From NCBI GenBank assembly GCA_030411725.1, contig MU839860.1:1-64000 (forward strand): a DNA stretch of 64,000 nucleotides, given 5' to 3'. The stretch comes from Echria macrotheca (Eukaryota; Ascomycota; Sordariomycetes; Sordariales; Schizotheciaceae). Positions 11,336 to 22,734 of this stretch are shown here, one piece after another. The translations under genes and the position numbers were made by a program. The notes beneath the pieces were generated by a model, which ran no database searches, had not been told where the DNA came from, and was given only the letters and a program-made list of their open reading frames with translations. Each line of letters begins with the position of its first letter. The first letter of the stretch is position 1.

Positions 11336-12229
11336 ATGGCGCCAAAAAACCGATCGGTCCTCATCACTGGGTGCTCAGATGGCGGTCTGGGCTCCGCCCT
11401 CGCCCTTGCCTTCCACAAAGCCGGTTGGCGGGTTTTCGCATCGGCCCGCAACCTATCCAAGCTGAAAGTGGCGGAGGCTGCCGGGATTGAGACTGTCCAG
11501 CTCGATACTCTTTCTGACGAATCCATCTCTGCATGCGTTTCGCGCATCGCTGAACTGACAGGCGGCTCGCTCGATTGCTTTGTCAATAATGCCGGAGCCG
11601 GCTATACCATGCCCCTCGCTGACTTGGATATCAACAAGGCCAAGGAGCTCTTTGACCTCAACCTGTGGTCGGTCATCACCGTCACACGCGCCTTCCTTCC
11701 TCTCATCATGAAAGCCGCCCCGGGCGCGCTCATCGTCATCAACTCCTCTGGTTCATCCCTGCCTGCGGGCATGCTTCCCTTCGCCGGCGCCTATAATGCC
11801 TCCAAGGCAGCCGTCGCAGCCATCGCTGAGAATTTTCGGGTTGAGCTCGAGCCCTTCGGCATCCGGACTGTCAACATCATCACTGGGGCCGTGCAGTCCA
11901 ATTTTGGGAACAATCGCCTGGTGAAACCCCAGTTGCCCCCAAACTCGATCTACAACATCGCCAAGGAAGAAACCGAGTATGTTATGGCAAACGAGGACGT
12001 CGCCGCGGGCATGGATCCTATTCTGTGGGCCGAGAAGGTGGTATCTGACTTGAGCAAGAAGAAGCCGCCATACTGGGTTTGGCGCGGCAAGTTTTCCTTC
12101 ATGCTGTGGCTTTCCTCGTTCTTGCCTATTGGTGCCACGGACAGCATCAGCAAGAACATCACCGGTATGGGAAAAATAGATAAAAAGATTATGGAAGCGA
12201 CAAAGGGTGACAAGGTCAAATCGACGTGA
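11336..12229 (+). CDS. Short-chain dehydrogenase/reductase (AYR1-like)
   Basis: Single-exon gene of 297 codons for a classical Rossmann-fold SDR using NAD(P)H. Visible motifs are the N-terminal TGCSDGGLG nucleotide-binding turn (residues 11-19), NNAG (84-87), a Ser-rich catalytic strand around 137-141 and the Y153-x-x-x-K157 active-site pair. The glycine motif with an extra Gly and the hydrophobic C-terminal segment (about 245-262) resemble fungal 1-acyldihydroxyacetone-phosphate reductases and 17beta-HSD-like SDRs, which act at lipid droplets or ER, but substrate cannot be read from sequence. Start: first ATG after a TATA box, in context ATCATGGCG. It is the first intact gene after the RIP-like block and opens the accessory oxidoreductase region. 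Confidence 0.9.
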   Translation: MAPKNRSVLITGCSDGGLGSALALAFHKAGWRVFASARNLSKLKVAEAAGIETVQLDTLSDESISACVSRIAELTGGSLDCFVNNAGAGYTMPLADLDINKAKELFDLNLWSVITVTRAFLPLIMKAAPGALIVINSSGSSLPAGMLPFAGAYNASKAAVAAIAENFRVELEPFGIRTVNIITGAVQSNFGNNRLVKPQLPPNSIYNIAKEETEYVMANEDVAAGMDPILWAEKVVSDLSKKKPPYWVWRGKFSFMLWLSSFLPIGATDSISKNITGMGKIDKKIMEATKGDKVKST

Positions 12230-12774
12230 TATCGTCCTTTTCAAGTTTGCGGGCCCTGGGAATGATGTTAACCTAGTACTTGGCGTTCGGAGAGACCATT
12301 GGCATGTATTTAGACCGTGGGGGACTCGGGAGTTGGACTTCGATGGAATTGGCTAGAATGCTAGTTATCACTTACTAGAAATCATCATTGGTCAGGCGTA
12401 GACACGCAGAAGTAATTATCACCTCATTCCAGACCTAGCGTACGGTATCATGCTAACATTGCATGTCTTGCGGAGCCAAATAGACCGAGATCGATTCAGG
12501 CACCGCGATCCCTGTTGAGTCGTAGCCAAGGCGCTAAAGGGACGAATTTGCGCGCCGAATTTGCGGCGATGCGCCTTCCCCAATTGAACCACAGGCGGGT
12601 ATCTGAAACGTGGTCATCCCGCTCCACCAAGGGAAAAAAATCGAGACAATAGTGGACTCATTCCTCCAGTTCGAGTCCACCCAAGTTGCACCGTCTTTGC
12701 CACGTTCAGCATCCCTTCACTGTCATCCCTGCGAGCTTCGTCGTCAACTTTTTCCGCAGTATGTTGTCGGCGCA
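12230..12774. other. Intergenic, SDR to multicopper oxidase
   Basis: About 545 bp with no gene. The frame of the oxidase stays open upstream to an ATG at 12,610, so a longer N-terminus is formally possible, but the extra 55 residues look unlike protein-coding sequence. Confidence 0.5.
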
Positions 12775-15219
12775 ATGGCTCCGCGGTTCTCTCTTCACAG
12801 CGAGTCGCGTGAAGACGATATGGGCGAAGATGAGCCCATGATGCGCTCCGAACAGCCTTCCGGTCTTGATCCCGAATTCCCATTCCGCCGTTCTGCGGAT
12901 GGTATTCCACAGGAAAAGTGGCGAGAAGGAAGCCAGAAAGACCACCAGACAGCATGGTCTGTCTCGCTGTTGATTCTGTGTTGTCTTTCACTCTTCACGT
13001 TGAGTGAGGTACTGCTTTCCAGCTTCTTCAGCGACCCGATCTTGCCTCTGGCGCCTCAGGCTTCCACCACCGTTTCCCCACAGCTCCCAGCTCCGACTCA
13101 GACACCGGAGAAGGGTCATGACAACGGCCTGGGGATCAAGCTCGAGCGATCGAATGAATTAGATCTCAAGACGGGCTTCGTCGTATCAAATACGCCAACA
13201 GTACGAGACTATGTCTTGAACATCACCCTGGGCCGAGCTGCTCCTGACGGTTTCGGCAAGTCCATGATTCTCATCAATGGGCGTTCACCTGGTCCCCTCA
13301 TTGAGGCAAACACAGGCGATACCCTCAGGATCGTCGTCAATAACATGATGCCTGAGGCTAGCACCACCATCCATTGGCATGGCATAGACCAACGAAATAG
13401 CAGCTGGATGGATGGTGTCAACGGGGTTTCACAGTGCGGCATACCCCCGGGAGAAACCTTCACCTACCAATTCAACGTCACGGGCCAACGCGGGACCTTT
13501 TGGTATCACTCTCATGTCTCAGTCCAATATACAAACGGTCTATACGGCCCATTAGTAAGACACTGCCATCCATGGTGTATCTGCGTTGGGCTCGTTTTTA
13601 ACTTGGTCGCAGATTATTCACGACCCCGACGAGAGGATTCCATCTGTCAACGATGAGAAAATTATCCTCTTTGGGGATCTGTTTCACCAAGATGCAGAAG
13701 AGGTACTGATTGTCCCTCTGCGATTTAGGAAGGAGATCTAACGAGCCTTCAGCTTGCCAGCCAGTATCTGGGTACAGAACATCCTTGGAGCCGCATGGCC
13801 GGCATGGAACCCCCTCCAGACAACATCATTATCAACGGATATCACGTATCCAACTGCTCGAGCCCGGATGACGAACTTCAACCACAGTCAAACAGCAGTG
13901 GGGTTCTTTTCGACGTCGCCGGAAACTGTACTGCGGGTTCAATCTACAATACGCAAATTCAGAGTGGCGACCAGGTCCGGTTCAGGCTCATCAGCCATAG
14001 CACATCGACTCCGTTCTGGATCACAATCGACAACCATACGCTGGAGATCTTCGAGATTGATGGTGTTGAGATTGACCCCATTGTCACGGCACGCGTCTTC
14101 GTGACGCCGGGTCAGAGATACTCTGTCCTTGTCAAGGCCAACCAGACCCCTGGGCATTACCGCATCCGTACCACTGCCGCCATCGACTGCTTTCACCTGC
14201 CCGGTGGGACCTCCTCCGCCCTGGCCAAGATGGGCTCGGAAGCCGTGGCCATCCTGTCGTACGAAGGCGTGGACGCCGACGCTGGAGTCATCGGCGTGCC
14301 CTGGGATCTCAACAGTTTGAGTAGCGATGGGGTTGGCCCGGAGCCGTGGAGCGAGGATTGCGGCGATCTCCCTTTCGACTTGCCCAAGCCGCTGCGACAG
14401 GAAGCGGCTTACAAAGTTGGTGATAGGAACTACCACTACGTCTCATTTGAGAGAAACATTTTCGACGGCAAGATACGCTCTAGTTTCAATCAGGCCAGTA
14501 GTTTGGTCCTTTTGTTTGGCTTCCGGTTGTGAGCTAACTTTGGCTAGACGATCTACACCCCTTTGGAAAAGGATGCAACGCTTTGGAGAACACTCGACTT
14601 GGATAAATCGCTAGCAAACATTACGGGCGAGTCTCCGGGCTGGGATTTAGGGGAAGATCAATTTGTGCTTGTCTCGCGAGACACGGACATGGGGGCACAG
14701 ATCGTCGTGAACTCGCAAGCCATGATGATGCACCCATTTCATCTGCAGTGAGTACTAATCACGCCCGAAAAGTTTAGGACTCTGGGCTAACTCGGTTTTT
14801 TAGCGGTATATACCCCTTCTCAGGTGCATAACAGCTACCTAGCCATCACATGACTGACGAAAGAAACAGGCCAAGACTTCCAGATCGTCGGCTGGGGTGA
14901 TGATAGATACGGCGAGAGCGAGACGACGTGGAACTTTGACAATCCGATGCGTCGTGACACGCTCAGCATCCCTGGATTCTCACATGTCGTCCTGCGGATT
15001 CGCGCCGACAACCCAGGGATTTGGGCATTTCATTGCCACATCCTGTGGCATGCGGAAGGTTTGATACGGTCCCAAATACGTTATATCGTTCTTTGTCTAA
15101 CCTACATGATAGATGGGATGTTCATGTCTTTTGCGAACCGGTTGGATGAGCTGGGAACATCATTAAAGACGCTAGACCTAGATGCGAGGCGCAAATTCTG
15201 CTCTATAGAACCGCGATAG
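12775..15219 (+). CDS. Membrane-anchored laccase-like multicopper oxidase
   Basis: Proposed exons 12775-13554, 13613-13702, 13753-14505, 14548-14747, 14804-14823, 14870-15058, 15113-15219 (712 aa). Three-cupredoxin oxidase: couples one-electron oxidation of phenols or metals to O2 reduction. Copper ligands are visible: HWHG (200-203), WYHSH (243-247), HPFHLH (603-608), HCHILWH (669-675), with Met680 as likely axial residue of the type 1 copper, suggesting a low-potential enzyme. Instead of a signal peptide there is a hydrophilic tail followed by one hydrophobic segment (about 61-85), predicting a type II membrane protein with an extracytoplasmic catalytic part rich in N-glycosylation sites. 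The splice junction after HPFHLH is unusual: a 20-nt exon (14804-14823) adds IYPFS before GQDF. Exon 3's end (14505) is also less certain. Start chosen at MAPRF. Confidence 0.87.
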
Positions 15220-15551
15220 TTTAGATCTCTTGTCAGAATGCACAGGACATAGCTGAAAATTCTCCAGATGTCGAAAAATCCATTTACGAACGCAGACAGT
15301 CCTGTTGTCCAACGGACCCAATTTGTGTAGAGTGTAATGAGTTCCTGTAAATGTACCCAAAATGGTGGTTGCTCGCATTTTTACCCTTCAGGGGGCTTGC
15401 TTTGCCTCTCTGCATGTTCTGCATACTGCGTTCTACCCGCCTGTAGCTGTTGCTCTACCTATGCCCTCCGGACTGAATGACTAAGGTAACATTTATGTAC
15501 AAAACAACGCCCTTTCACTAGGCTCTTGAGTTCCTCGACTTGACCAGAGGA
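15220..15551. other. Convergent 3' region of oxidase genes
   Basis: About 330 bp between two convergent stop codons; presumably both 3' UTRs. Nothing else seen. Confidence 0.5.
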
Positions 15552-17157
15552 CTACTTCGCGGGGGTAATGGCCTGAGGATAGTAGAAGACCTCATTAGGA
15601 TCCAGCTCCGCCTTGAGCTGCTGGAGCCTCGGCAAGCTCTGGCGGTAGTAGACTTGCTGAGCGTAGGTGCGGTTCATCGTGGGGTCGGCGTAGTTGATGT
15701 ACATGCCCCACTGCGACGTGCTGAGGTTATCGGTGAACGACTTGACCCAGCCGTCGAGGAAGCTGAAGCCGTTCGAAGGATACGAGCCGTAGTTGACACG
15801 GTCATAGAGCTCATACAAGAACAGGTAGCTAGGGTCACGGTAGGCGAATGCCGACGAGTTTACTGCTTGCTTCGTGACAGCCGACGTCTTTCCTCCGTAC
15901 AAGTCAATGATGATGAACCAGTTGCGGGAATTGCTCCTGGCCTGGCTGGCCCAGTACTGCGAAACGGCATTGAGGGCCTTGCTTGGGAGGGCAGTGGTGA
16001 CAAGGCTCTTAGAGTAGAAAGTCTCGACCTAGAGAGGGTTAGCAGAACGTCGCTCAGGGGTGACCACACTGAGTCACTTACAGAGCTGTAGGGATGCGTC
16101 ACATCGACGGTACCACCATAAGTATAATAGGTAAAGGCACCCATCCAGTCGTACTGCTGGGAGTTGGAAAGAGACGCGCTGAGCTTGCTTAGAAGGGGCT
16201 GGATGGCGGATCGCAGGTCGCCCGAGCTGCCGTGATACAGACCCTGGAGCTGGGTCTGGGAGCCGCTGCCGAAGACGCGCATGTTCATCTCGGCTGGCAT
16301 ACCGCCCGAGCTCAGCCAGTCCTGGAGGGCACCCCACCCGGACGCAATCGAAGAAGCGCTGTTCCATGGCAGGTTCACCTGGTAGGCGGTGACAGTGGAT
16401 GGCGCTGCGAAGGTCTTGAACTTGAAGGTCGAGACAATGCCGAAATTGGAACCCGCACCACGCAGCGCCCAGAAAAGGTCGGGGTGCTGGGTCTCGGACG
16501 TATCGACAACCGTGCCGTTGGCGAGTACAACAGTCGCACCTACAATCCAGTCGACGGCCAGGCCGTGCGTGTGCGAGCTGAAGCCGAAGCCGCCGTGCAA
16601 CGAGTGTCCACCGACGCCGACGCTGTCGCCATCAGAAACTAAATGTCAGCTCTTGTTCGATTCCGAGTTGCCAGTGGGGAAGGGACTAACCCGGGGCAAG
16701 TGCCATGGCTGAAGGCCCTCTTGCCGTTGTTGTACAACACCGTGGCGACATGGCCCAGGCGCGCACCTGCCTGGACCGTTGCAATTTGCGTCGAGGAGTC
16801 GACTGTGACTTTGTTCATCCGATCCAGCTCGACGACGAGATGGCCGTTCTCGCCACCCAGACCGAATGACGCGTAGCTGTGCCCACCCGACTTGGGGTTC
16901 ACCTTGACACCGACCTTGACAGCGCACGAAACCGCGGCGGCGATATGATCGGTCGTTGTCGGGACCGCAATGGCAACGGGCGTATACGGGAGTCTCTGGT
17001 TGAACGGATTCACATCGTTCTTCCACTCACTGGAGTTCGGCGTATCGACCGGCACGTTAGCCGCCTTCAGGCAGTCGTCGATGGCCGCCCGCTTGCCCAG
17101 GGGATTTGCAGCGGCGACAGCCGCCAACCCGATTGGAAGGGCCTGTTGGAGCCTCAT
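15552..17157 (-). CDS. Secreted AA7 FAD-linked oligosaccharide oxidase
   Basis: Exons on the minus strand 17157-16691, 16622-16082 and 16028-15552 (494 aa). A signal peptide (about 1-18) is followed by a PCMH-type FAD domain and a BBE C-terminal segment. Both attachment sites for bicovalent FAD are present: His93 in SGGHSY and Cys154 in HGTCPG, followed by the VGVGGHSLHGGFGF flavin loop. The C-terminal YADP and Y-Q-P segments are typical of glucooligosaccharide oxidases (CAZy AA7), which oxidise the reducing end of cello- or malto-oligosaccharides to lactones and release H2O2; length is also typical. Residue 156 is split by intron 1, whose acceptor at 16623 was chosen because it alone restores the conserved motif. 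Substrate range is inferred. It converges on the multicopper oxidase gene, another extracellular oxidase. Confidence 0.92.
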
Positions 17158-19020
17158 GGTTGCTGCGAGGGAGCACGGTACGTCAAGTGGGCCTCGGGAT
17201 CGTCGCTATGCTTCTCGAGAGCTGGGGTACATGAACGAGTCGCTGCTGACCCGGGGAGACCCATGATATACCAGCATCCCAGGACCCAGAAAGGCCCTCG
17301 GCCCCAGACCCGCCCTACATGGCGCTCTCCTCTTTAGACACTTGTCCGTCGCGGAAAAAGGAAGAAAGAAGCATCGTGGGGCACGCCCGCGGCAAGCCGG
17401 CAGCTTCTCGCCGGGGTTTAATACCAAGCCGCACCATGGAGGAGCACGTTAGCCCCGGACAGGTGGTCCAACCCACCGGAACGCGGAAGAAGGGATAGAA
17501 TAGGTACCGCCAAGACTTCCCGGGTAGAAAATGTTCATCAAACAAGGTGGCGCTCCATCCTGGCCCTACCTATGAGAGACGCCGCTCTTCCTGGCAGACC
17601 GATCGACGGATGCTCACCTCCCCCGCTGGAATGCATAAACTACCGATTGCCAAGGGACCGCCGCAGCGGATTGACTATTGCTTAGCACACTATTGCTTAG
17701 CACGGCTACTACGTGGTTCACATTATCAACCACCCCTTTCCCTTAACAAGACTTAAACCCGGCGACGTTGGCTCCCCCACGCGGCGAGAGGATTTCCCTT
17801 TCAGTTGAAATACGCCGCGCTGCATTGTACAAATTGTCATAAATATCTGGCCTGTCATTCTGCCTGTCAGAGATTGCCACAGCGTCAGGTCAGGCTACAG
17901 GCTAAACAGAACTCGCGCACTCCCGGTTCTCAAGCCGGATGAACACGCTGGGTGGGCCACTTCCAATCGACATTCCGATATCGAATACGACCATCCGTGC
18001 CAAGAAATCGGTTCCTCGCAGTATCGGGAATCTGCACCGGGCCAGGGACCGTGGTCATTATTCCGCATAATTCATCAATTCTGTTTCTGTGTCACACTCT
18101 ACCTACATACTCCTTCCGCAGTTACCCACGCTCGGTAATGCAGACCGGGAATTGCTCAGGCTCGAGTCGAAACAGAAGGTTTAGGACTTCAGTTTCGTCC
18201 GGCTGTTCGGTGGGTGTTGTTTTTGGTATAAAAGCCTCGGTTGGAGCGCGCCTGGTCAGTGACAAATAGTGCAAGAGAGGCAATTGCGTGCTGCTAATAA
18301 TGCCGCAAGCACTCACTAACCCGAGAGTGAACGATCTACTGCTATCCCGTCTTGGCATGTGGGTATTTCCAGGTGCCTAGATGGGGGACAATCGGGGGAG
18401 TTTAGCTCACAGACTTTGACCGCCATCCAAGATCGGGTTCCATATCATCCAAAATTGCCTACAATATAGCGGGCTGTCCCGACCGTTGGATACAGTGACG
18501 TTAGCCCAAGTCTGACGTCCGCTGGGCAGAAGGAGGCTTTTGGGCCGGTCTTGTTTCCAGTCAAACTGCCGAAACCTCTCGCCGGTTCGGTCCCGTTCGC
18601 AGCGCTTGCTTTTATCCAGCTAAGCGCGCCTCTCGGAGCTGTTAGTCAACAAAGACTACCTCACTTGTGCAAAGGAACTGGATACAACTCAACGCTCAAA
18701 GTCTTGGCATTCGCAACCAGGAGCACCAGATATTGACTTGCGTACATATCAAAGGATAAGTCATCTAGAAACGGAAAATGATGACGAGACTTGTGTGCCT
18801 CCAATAACAAGTGGGCTGATAGCCCCTGTCACCCAGCCTTTTTATCCTGATTAACTGTCGAGAAAGGTACCCGTGTGGCTTGCTTGCGGCAAGAACCGAA
18901 ATACGAATAGCATCGAGGCATCACCAAATGCTAGCAATTCGCTGCTCTTGTGTCTTCAAACTTGTTCCAAGCTATTCTTCGAAGCCCCTCCCGTCTTATT
19001 ACCAGCCAGGCGATTAGAGT
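17158..19020. other. 1.9-kb intergenic region, no gene seen
   Basis: Holds the promoter of the AA7 gene (a TATATC-like element lies about 105 nt upstream of its ATG) and the 3' side of the MDR gene. Several short open frames show no motif, no splice support and no family likeness. Confidence 0.45.
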
Positions 19021-20353
19021 CTACAACCCAGGTGTGTCCGCAATCCTGGAGTGTGTTAGCTGAGGATACCGGGAAAGGGGAAAGCAAATGGCCGAAACTG
19101 TGGGCTAACCTGACAACCAGCTTCTTCGCTGATACTTTGTTGTCGTGCAGAGCCTGAATGCCACCGACGATCCCGTCGAGGCCACCAGCTAGGACCTCAT
19201 GTGGGTGTGGCTTGAATGTTCCCCTGGCAAGCAGGAGGGACATGTAGCGATAAAAGAAGAAGGCAAAGTCACCATCGGCGTTGGCCCGCTCCTGGCTGAT
19301 GTAGTTATGCTTGCGGTGGTAAGCACTCGAGACGAAGGTGCGGGTGAACTTCACGCCCTCGGGCCACTTCCACGACTCGTCCTCGGGAGGGTCAAGCATG
19401 TTGATCTCACCCCCTCCCGAAGCGGTGAGCACGTCGCTGATGATCTCGTAACTCCCCTTCCCAGAGATGGTATCAAGAGCGTGGTGGAGTGGGGTGCCGC
19501 CTAGGGCAGAAAGAATATTCTTGGCGACGTCGCCCTTCCGGTAATCAATGATGTGGTCGGCCGCGTCGAGAGACTTGACGAAGTCAATCCCGGCGCCGGC
19601 GACGGTAATGACGGGGTGGATATTGCTGAGTTTGGCAAATTGCAAAGCGAAAGCACCAACAGCAGTTGCGCCTCCGTAAATGAGCAGAGGAATGCCCTTT
19701 TTACCTGTGGCGGTTGGCAGAGGCAAGGCGAGCGCTTGGTACAGCGCAATGGCCGCGGTCATCGAGGACAGGGGCAGCCCTGCACCGGCTTCGAAGGAAA
19801 TATTGGGTGGGAGGGGAAACGTCGTGCTGGCAGGTGCAATGGAATATTCGGCGTAGGCCCCGGATGGGTCAAACATCCGGTGGAAGGCAGCAACCCGGTC
19901 GCCTGGCTTGTACTCATAGACACCGTCACCGACACTCTCGATGATGCCCGTAACGTCATCGCCGGCATTGATCGCACGGTCTTCGCCTCTACTCTTGGTG
20001 ATCTGCATTCGAGACGTTCAAGTCAGCGTTCCGCGACAAGATGGCGTCAATTTCGGACAGCGTTTACCTTCCAATCCTTGGGGTTCAACCCTACGGCGAC
20101 AACCTTGATCAAGACTTCGCCTGGGCCAGGCTTGCTGGGCAACTATTAGCAGCTGTGGAACTTGCAAAGCAGGCAGTACGCACGGAATCTCAACCTGGCG
20201 TCTGATCCCCGTAAACTTCGGGACTCCGTAGAGGGCGAGCTCATGCATCTTGGAGGCGGTGTCTGCTCTTTTTGAGCTGGAGGAATTTGCTGACGAGGAT
20301 AAAGACCGAATCAAGCTTGAAAGTCGCACTGGCTTAAATCTCGATGTAGACAT
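19021..20353 (-). CDS. MDR-family NAD(P)H-dependent reductase (quinone/enoyl reductase-like)
   Basis: Minus-strand exons 20353-20195, 20130-20068, 20002-19110 and 19045-19021 (379 aa). Medium-chain dehydrogenase/reductase: an N-terminal GroES-like domain (PGPGEVLIKV, NPKDWK, YKPGDRVAAF) and a Rossmann domain with GGATAVGAF (about 184-192). The structural and catalytic zinc ligands of alcohol dehydrogenases are not seen, so a zinc-free quinone-oxidoreductase or trans-enoyl-reductase type is likely; members near PKS genes act as enoyl reductases, but none is nearby. The N-terminus (MSTSRFKPVRLSSLIRSLSS) is basic and Ser-rich like a mitochondrial presequence; a start at the internal MHELALYG would remove it. 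The last exon is only 25 nt and gives the usual KLVVRIADT-type end; the exon 2 acceptor is a CAGCAAG choice. Confidence 0.87.
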
Positions 20354-20975
20354 TGGTTCTGGGTAACGACACTGGTCGGACGGTTGGGGCATTTATGCTG
20401 ATCTTGAAGCTTGAGACCATCGTCATTCGATCTCACCGTCGACGAATCAATGGCTTCCCTCGCAGCCTGTATAAGGTAAGCAATCGGGGTAGACCGAGCT
20501 GTCAGACGCCAAACACGGGGAGCCGAGCTTCCTCAGTCAGCAACCTGCACGAATACGCACCGCAACGCGGGTAGTGCCGGGTTTTTGTCAACCTGGCGCT
20601 AGATCCGGACAACACCCGCCCTGTTAGTACTTTAACCGCTATAATTTTCTGCTTGCTGTTATGTCACTGTCCGATCATTTGCTGATGGCTTTGTTTCCTC
20701 TGCAGCCTAGGTATATGCCGAAACAAACCCGAACCACGTAGAAAATTGGAGGGAGAATGTATTTTCCATCACAACCAGGCTATTTGAAACAAACTTATCA
20801 GTCGTGTCACTTCGGATTCACAATGACCCTATCAACAGCTCCATTGGATAATCAGAATTTCCAGTCATCTTCAATTATTAACACCACGGACATCGTCGGC
20901 GTCGTCCCGCCAGACCGATTGGGCAAAATGTAAGTTCTCGAACATCTTCCAGACTGCCCAGACACCGTACTACGC
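20354..20975. other. Intergenic between two minus-strand genes
   Basis: About 620 bp: promoter of the MDR gene and 3' region of the IgE-binding-like gene. No other feature is supported. Confidence 0.45.
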
Positions 20976-21774
20976 TCATGTATACTGCCACGCACCAAAG
21001 GTGCCGCTCGGAACAGGGATGATCTTGAGGTTGATCGCGGTGCAACTGCTGAGAGACGCCGCGTTCGTCGAGTTCTTGGCCACCAGGTTCCACTGCGTCC
21101 CGCCGCCGCCCGACGCTTGCGGGGGACAAGCGACCCAGCCCCATCCGTTGCCATTCAGATTCACGAAGCCGCCGCCCTGGTACGCACCGAAGCCGGTGGT
21201 TATGCTGCCGGGAGGGATGTAGGCCGAGTGCGCCTGGGTGTAGCCCATGTTCCAGTACGGGTCGAGGTACGCCTGCTGGCCGCCGGGCACCATGACATTC
21301 ATCGACACGCTGCCGCCGCTGGCAACCATAGACGTGCTAGTCCCGGCGGGGCATGCTGAGCCAACTTGCGTCGGGCAGTAGCTGCTTGTGGTGCCTCCGA
21401 GGTTCCAGTGCTGGCCGCCTGCTGTGACGGGCTGCCCGTCGATGGGGAGTGTCGGGTTCGAGACGACCAGTTGGAACGGTGTCGTAACGGCAGGTAGCAG
21501 CGTCAAGACATTGTTGCTGCACTTGTACATGAACTTGCTGTAACAAGCGCCGGCGCAGTACGACAGAGGTTCACCTGCCGTGACTGGGCAGAGAAATTGG
21601 TTGCCCCAGCAGACATACTGGAGTCGTTTGTCAGCTCAGGACCTTGACTGTGACTCGTGAGGCGTAGCTTACCTGGGACGGGTCATATTGTGCCGAACCA
21701 CATGTTTGCAAGGTGGCCAAGACACCTTCACCGAGACTTAGCAGGGCGGCGGCGACAAGAGAGAGTCGAAGCAT
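20976..21774 (-). CDS. Secreted Cys-rich carbohydrate-binding / IgE-binding-like protein
   Basis: Exons 21774-21673 and 21617-20976 on the minus strand (247 aa). A signal peptide (about 1-20, ending GVLA) precedes a Cys-rich module, about 24-65, reading YVCWGNQFLCP...CAGACYSKFMYKCSNN. This matches the pattern of the small carbohydrate-binding module (CBM52/Carb_bind type) found at the ends of endo-1,3(4)-beta-glucanases. The rest is a Gly/Ser-rich beta domain with GGQHWNLGG and CPAGT and a final Cys near the C-terminus, like the secreted Aspergillus IgE-binding-protein family. No catalytic motif is visible. Likely extracellular or wall-associated; the role is unknown. Confidence 0.78.
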
Positions 21775-22734
21775 GGTTGTATCAGAGTGATATTACCCCT
21801 ATTATGGGAATTCTCTGTCGCAGTTTGAGATTGAGCGTTCAAGATCATGATGACTTGAAAGCGGGAGACACGCCGAATTTGTATTCTCATAGTGGGCGAC
21901 GACAGGTGGTGCTGTGCAACCAAGGTGTGTAGAATGGAGGCCCTGTTGGTAGCGAACCAATTGGCGACACTCTAGTCCCGATGTCTCGTATTGTCTTTAG
22001 CATCATGTGGCCGGTCGGCTGGTACCAGCGAGTTATCTGTGCGGGGCGCTGCAAGCCTCCAATGAACTGAGTGTGGAGAAATCGAGTTGATTGGGTTATC
22101 AGGAGATTATGTGACAGCGTGTTTTGGCGAGTGGCAGAGTTGCACGGATGGGCCTTCAGGTCTGCGTGCAAGTGGGAAAAGGGTGACATGCTGATTATGC
22201 GCCACGCCGGGATAACGTGCCAGTTACGAGCCAGAAAACTTGGTCAAGCTCGAAATATAACAAGACGTCGCTCGTATTCAGCTTGCGGCTTTATAGCCTT
22301 CGGAGAAATTACTCCACGATGTATATACCTTTGGGTTGTTTAGAGTGAGCGGCTGAACCCGAAAGGTCCTTGATGCAGCCTATCAGGACCCCGTACGTTG
22401 CAGGGAGGCCACCCTTTGCGGCCCGGAAACACTAAATGTTGTCATTGGCGTCAAGAAAGGGGGGAAGGGGAAGGACTTGCTTACCTACCTACCTATGTAA
22501 CCTATGTAGAACGAGCAGATCACGCAGCTGGCTCGGCCGACAAAATTAACATGTTGAGGGGATGATAGGCTGCTTCCGACTTACCTACCTGGTAGATATG
22601 TGAGCCGCAGACCCGAGACTGGATTAGGTAGTATGTCTTCATAAATGGTAGGTCAATTGATTTTTCCTTCCTATTTAGTTGCGATGGTTACACTGCGTGT
22701 GTAATTTCGTACGTATGCATAGGTAGAAGGAGCA
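21775..22734. other. Intergenic with CCTACCTA microsatellites
   Basis: About 960 bp: promoter of the IgE-binding-like gene and 3' region of the aldehyde dehydrogenase. TTACCTACCTACCTATG near 22,480 and TTACCTACCTGG near 22,580 are short TACC microsatellites, like the TAGG run near 10,680. No gene supported. Confidence 0.5.

Noticed and set aside
10285..11586. 433-codon minus-strand ORF opposite the start of the SDR gene
   Set aside because: Arg/Pro/Ser-rich chance frame covering the SDR promoter, TATA box and first exon; no domain, and the opposite strand is a clear gene.
12610..12774. 55-residue N-terminal extension of the multicopper oxidase
   Set aside because: In frame, but composition is not protein-like; the MAPRF start precedes the hydrophilic tail and membrane anchor directly.
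17547..18736. Short ORFs between the AA7 and MDR genes
   Set aside because: All under about 105 codons, conflicting frames, no motif or plausible splicing.
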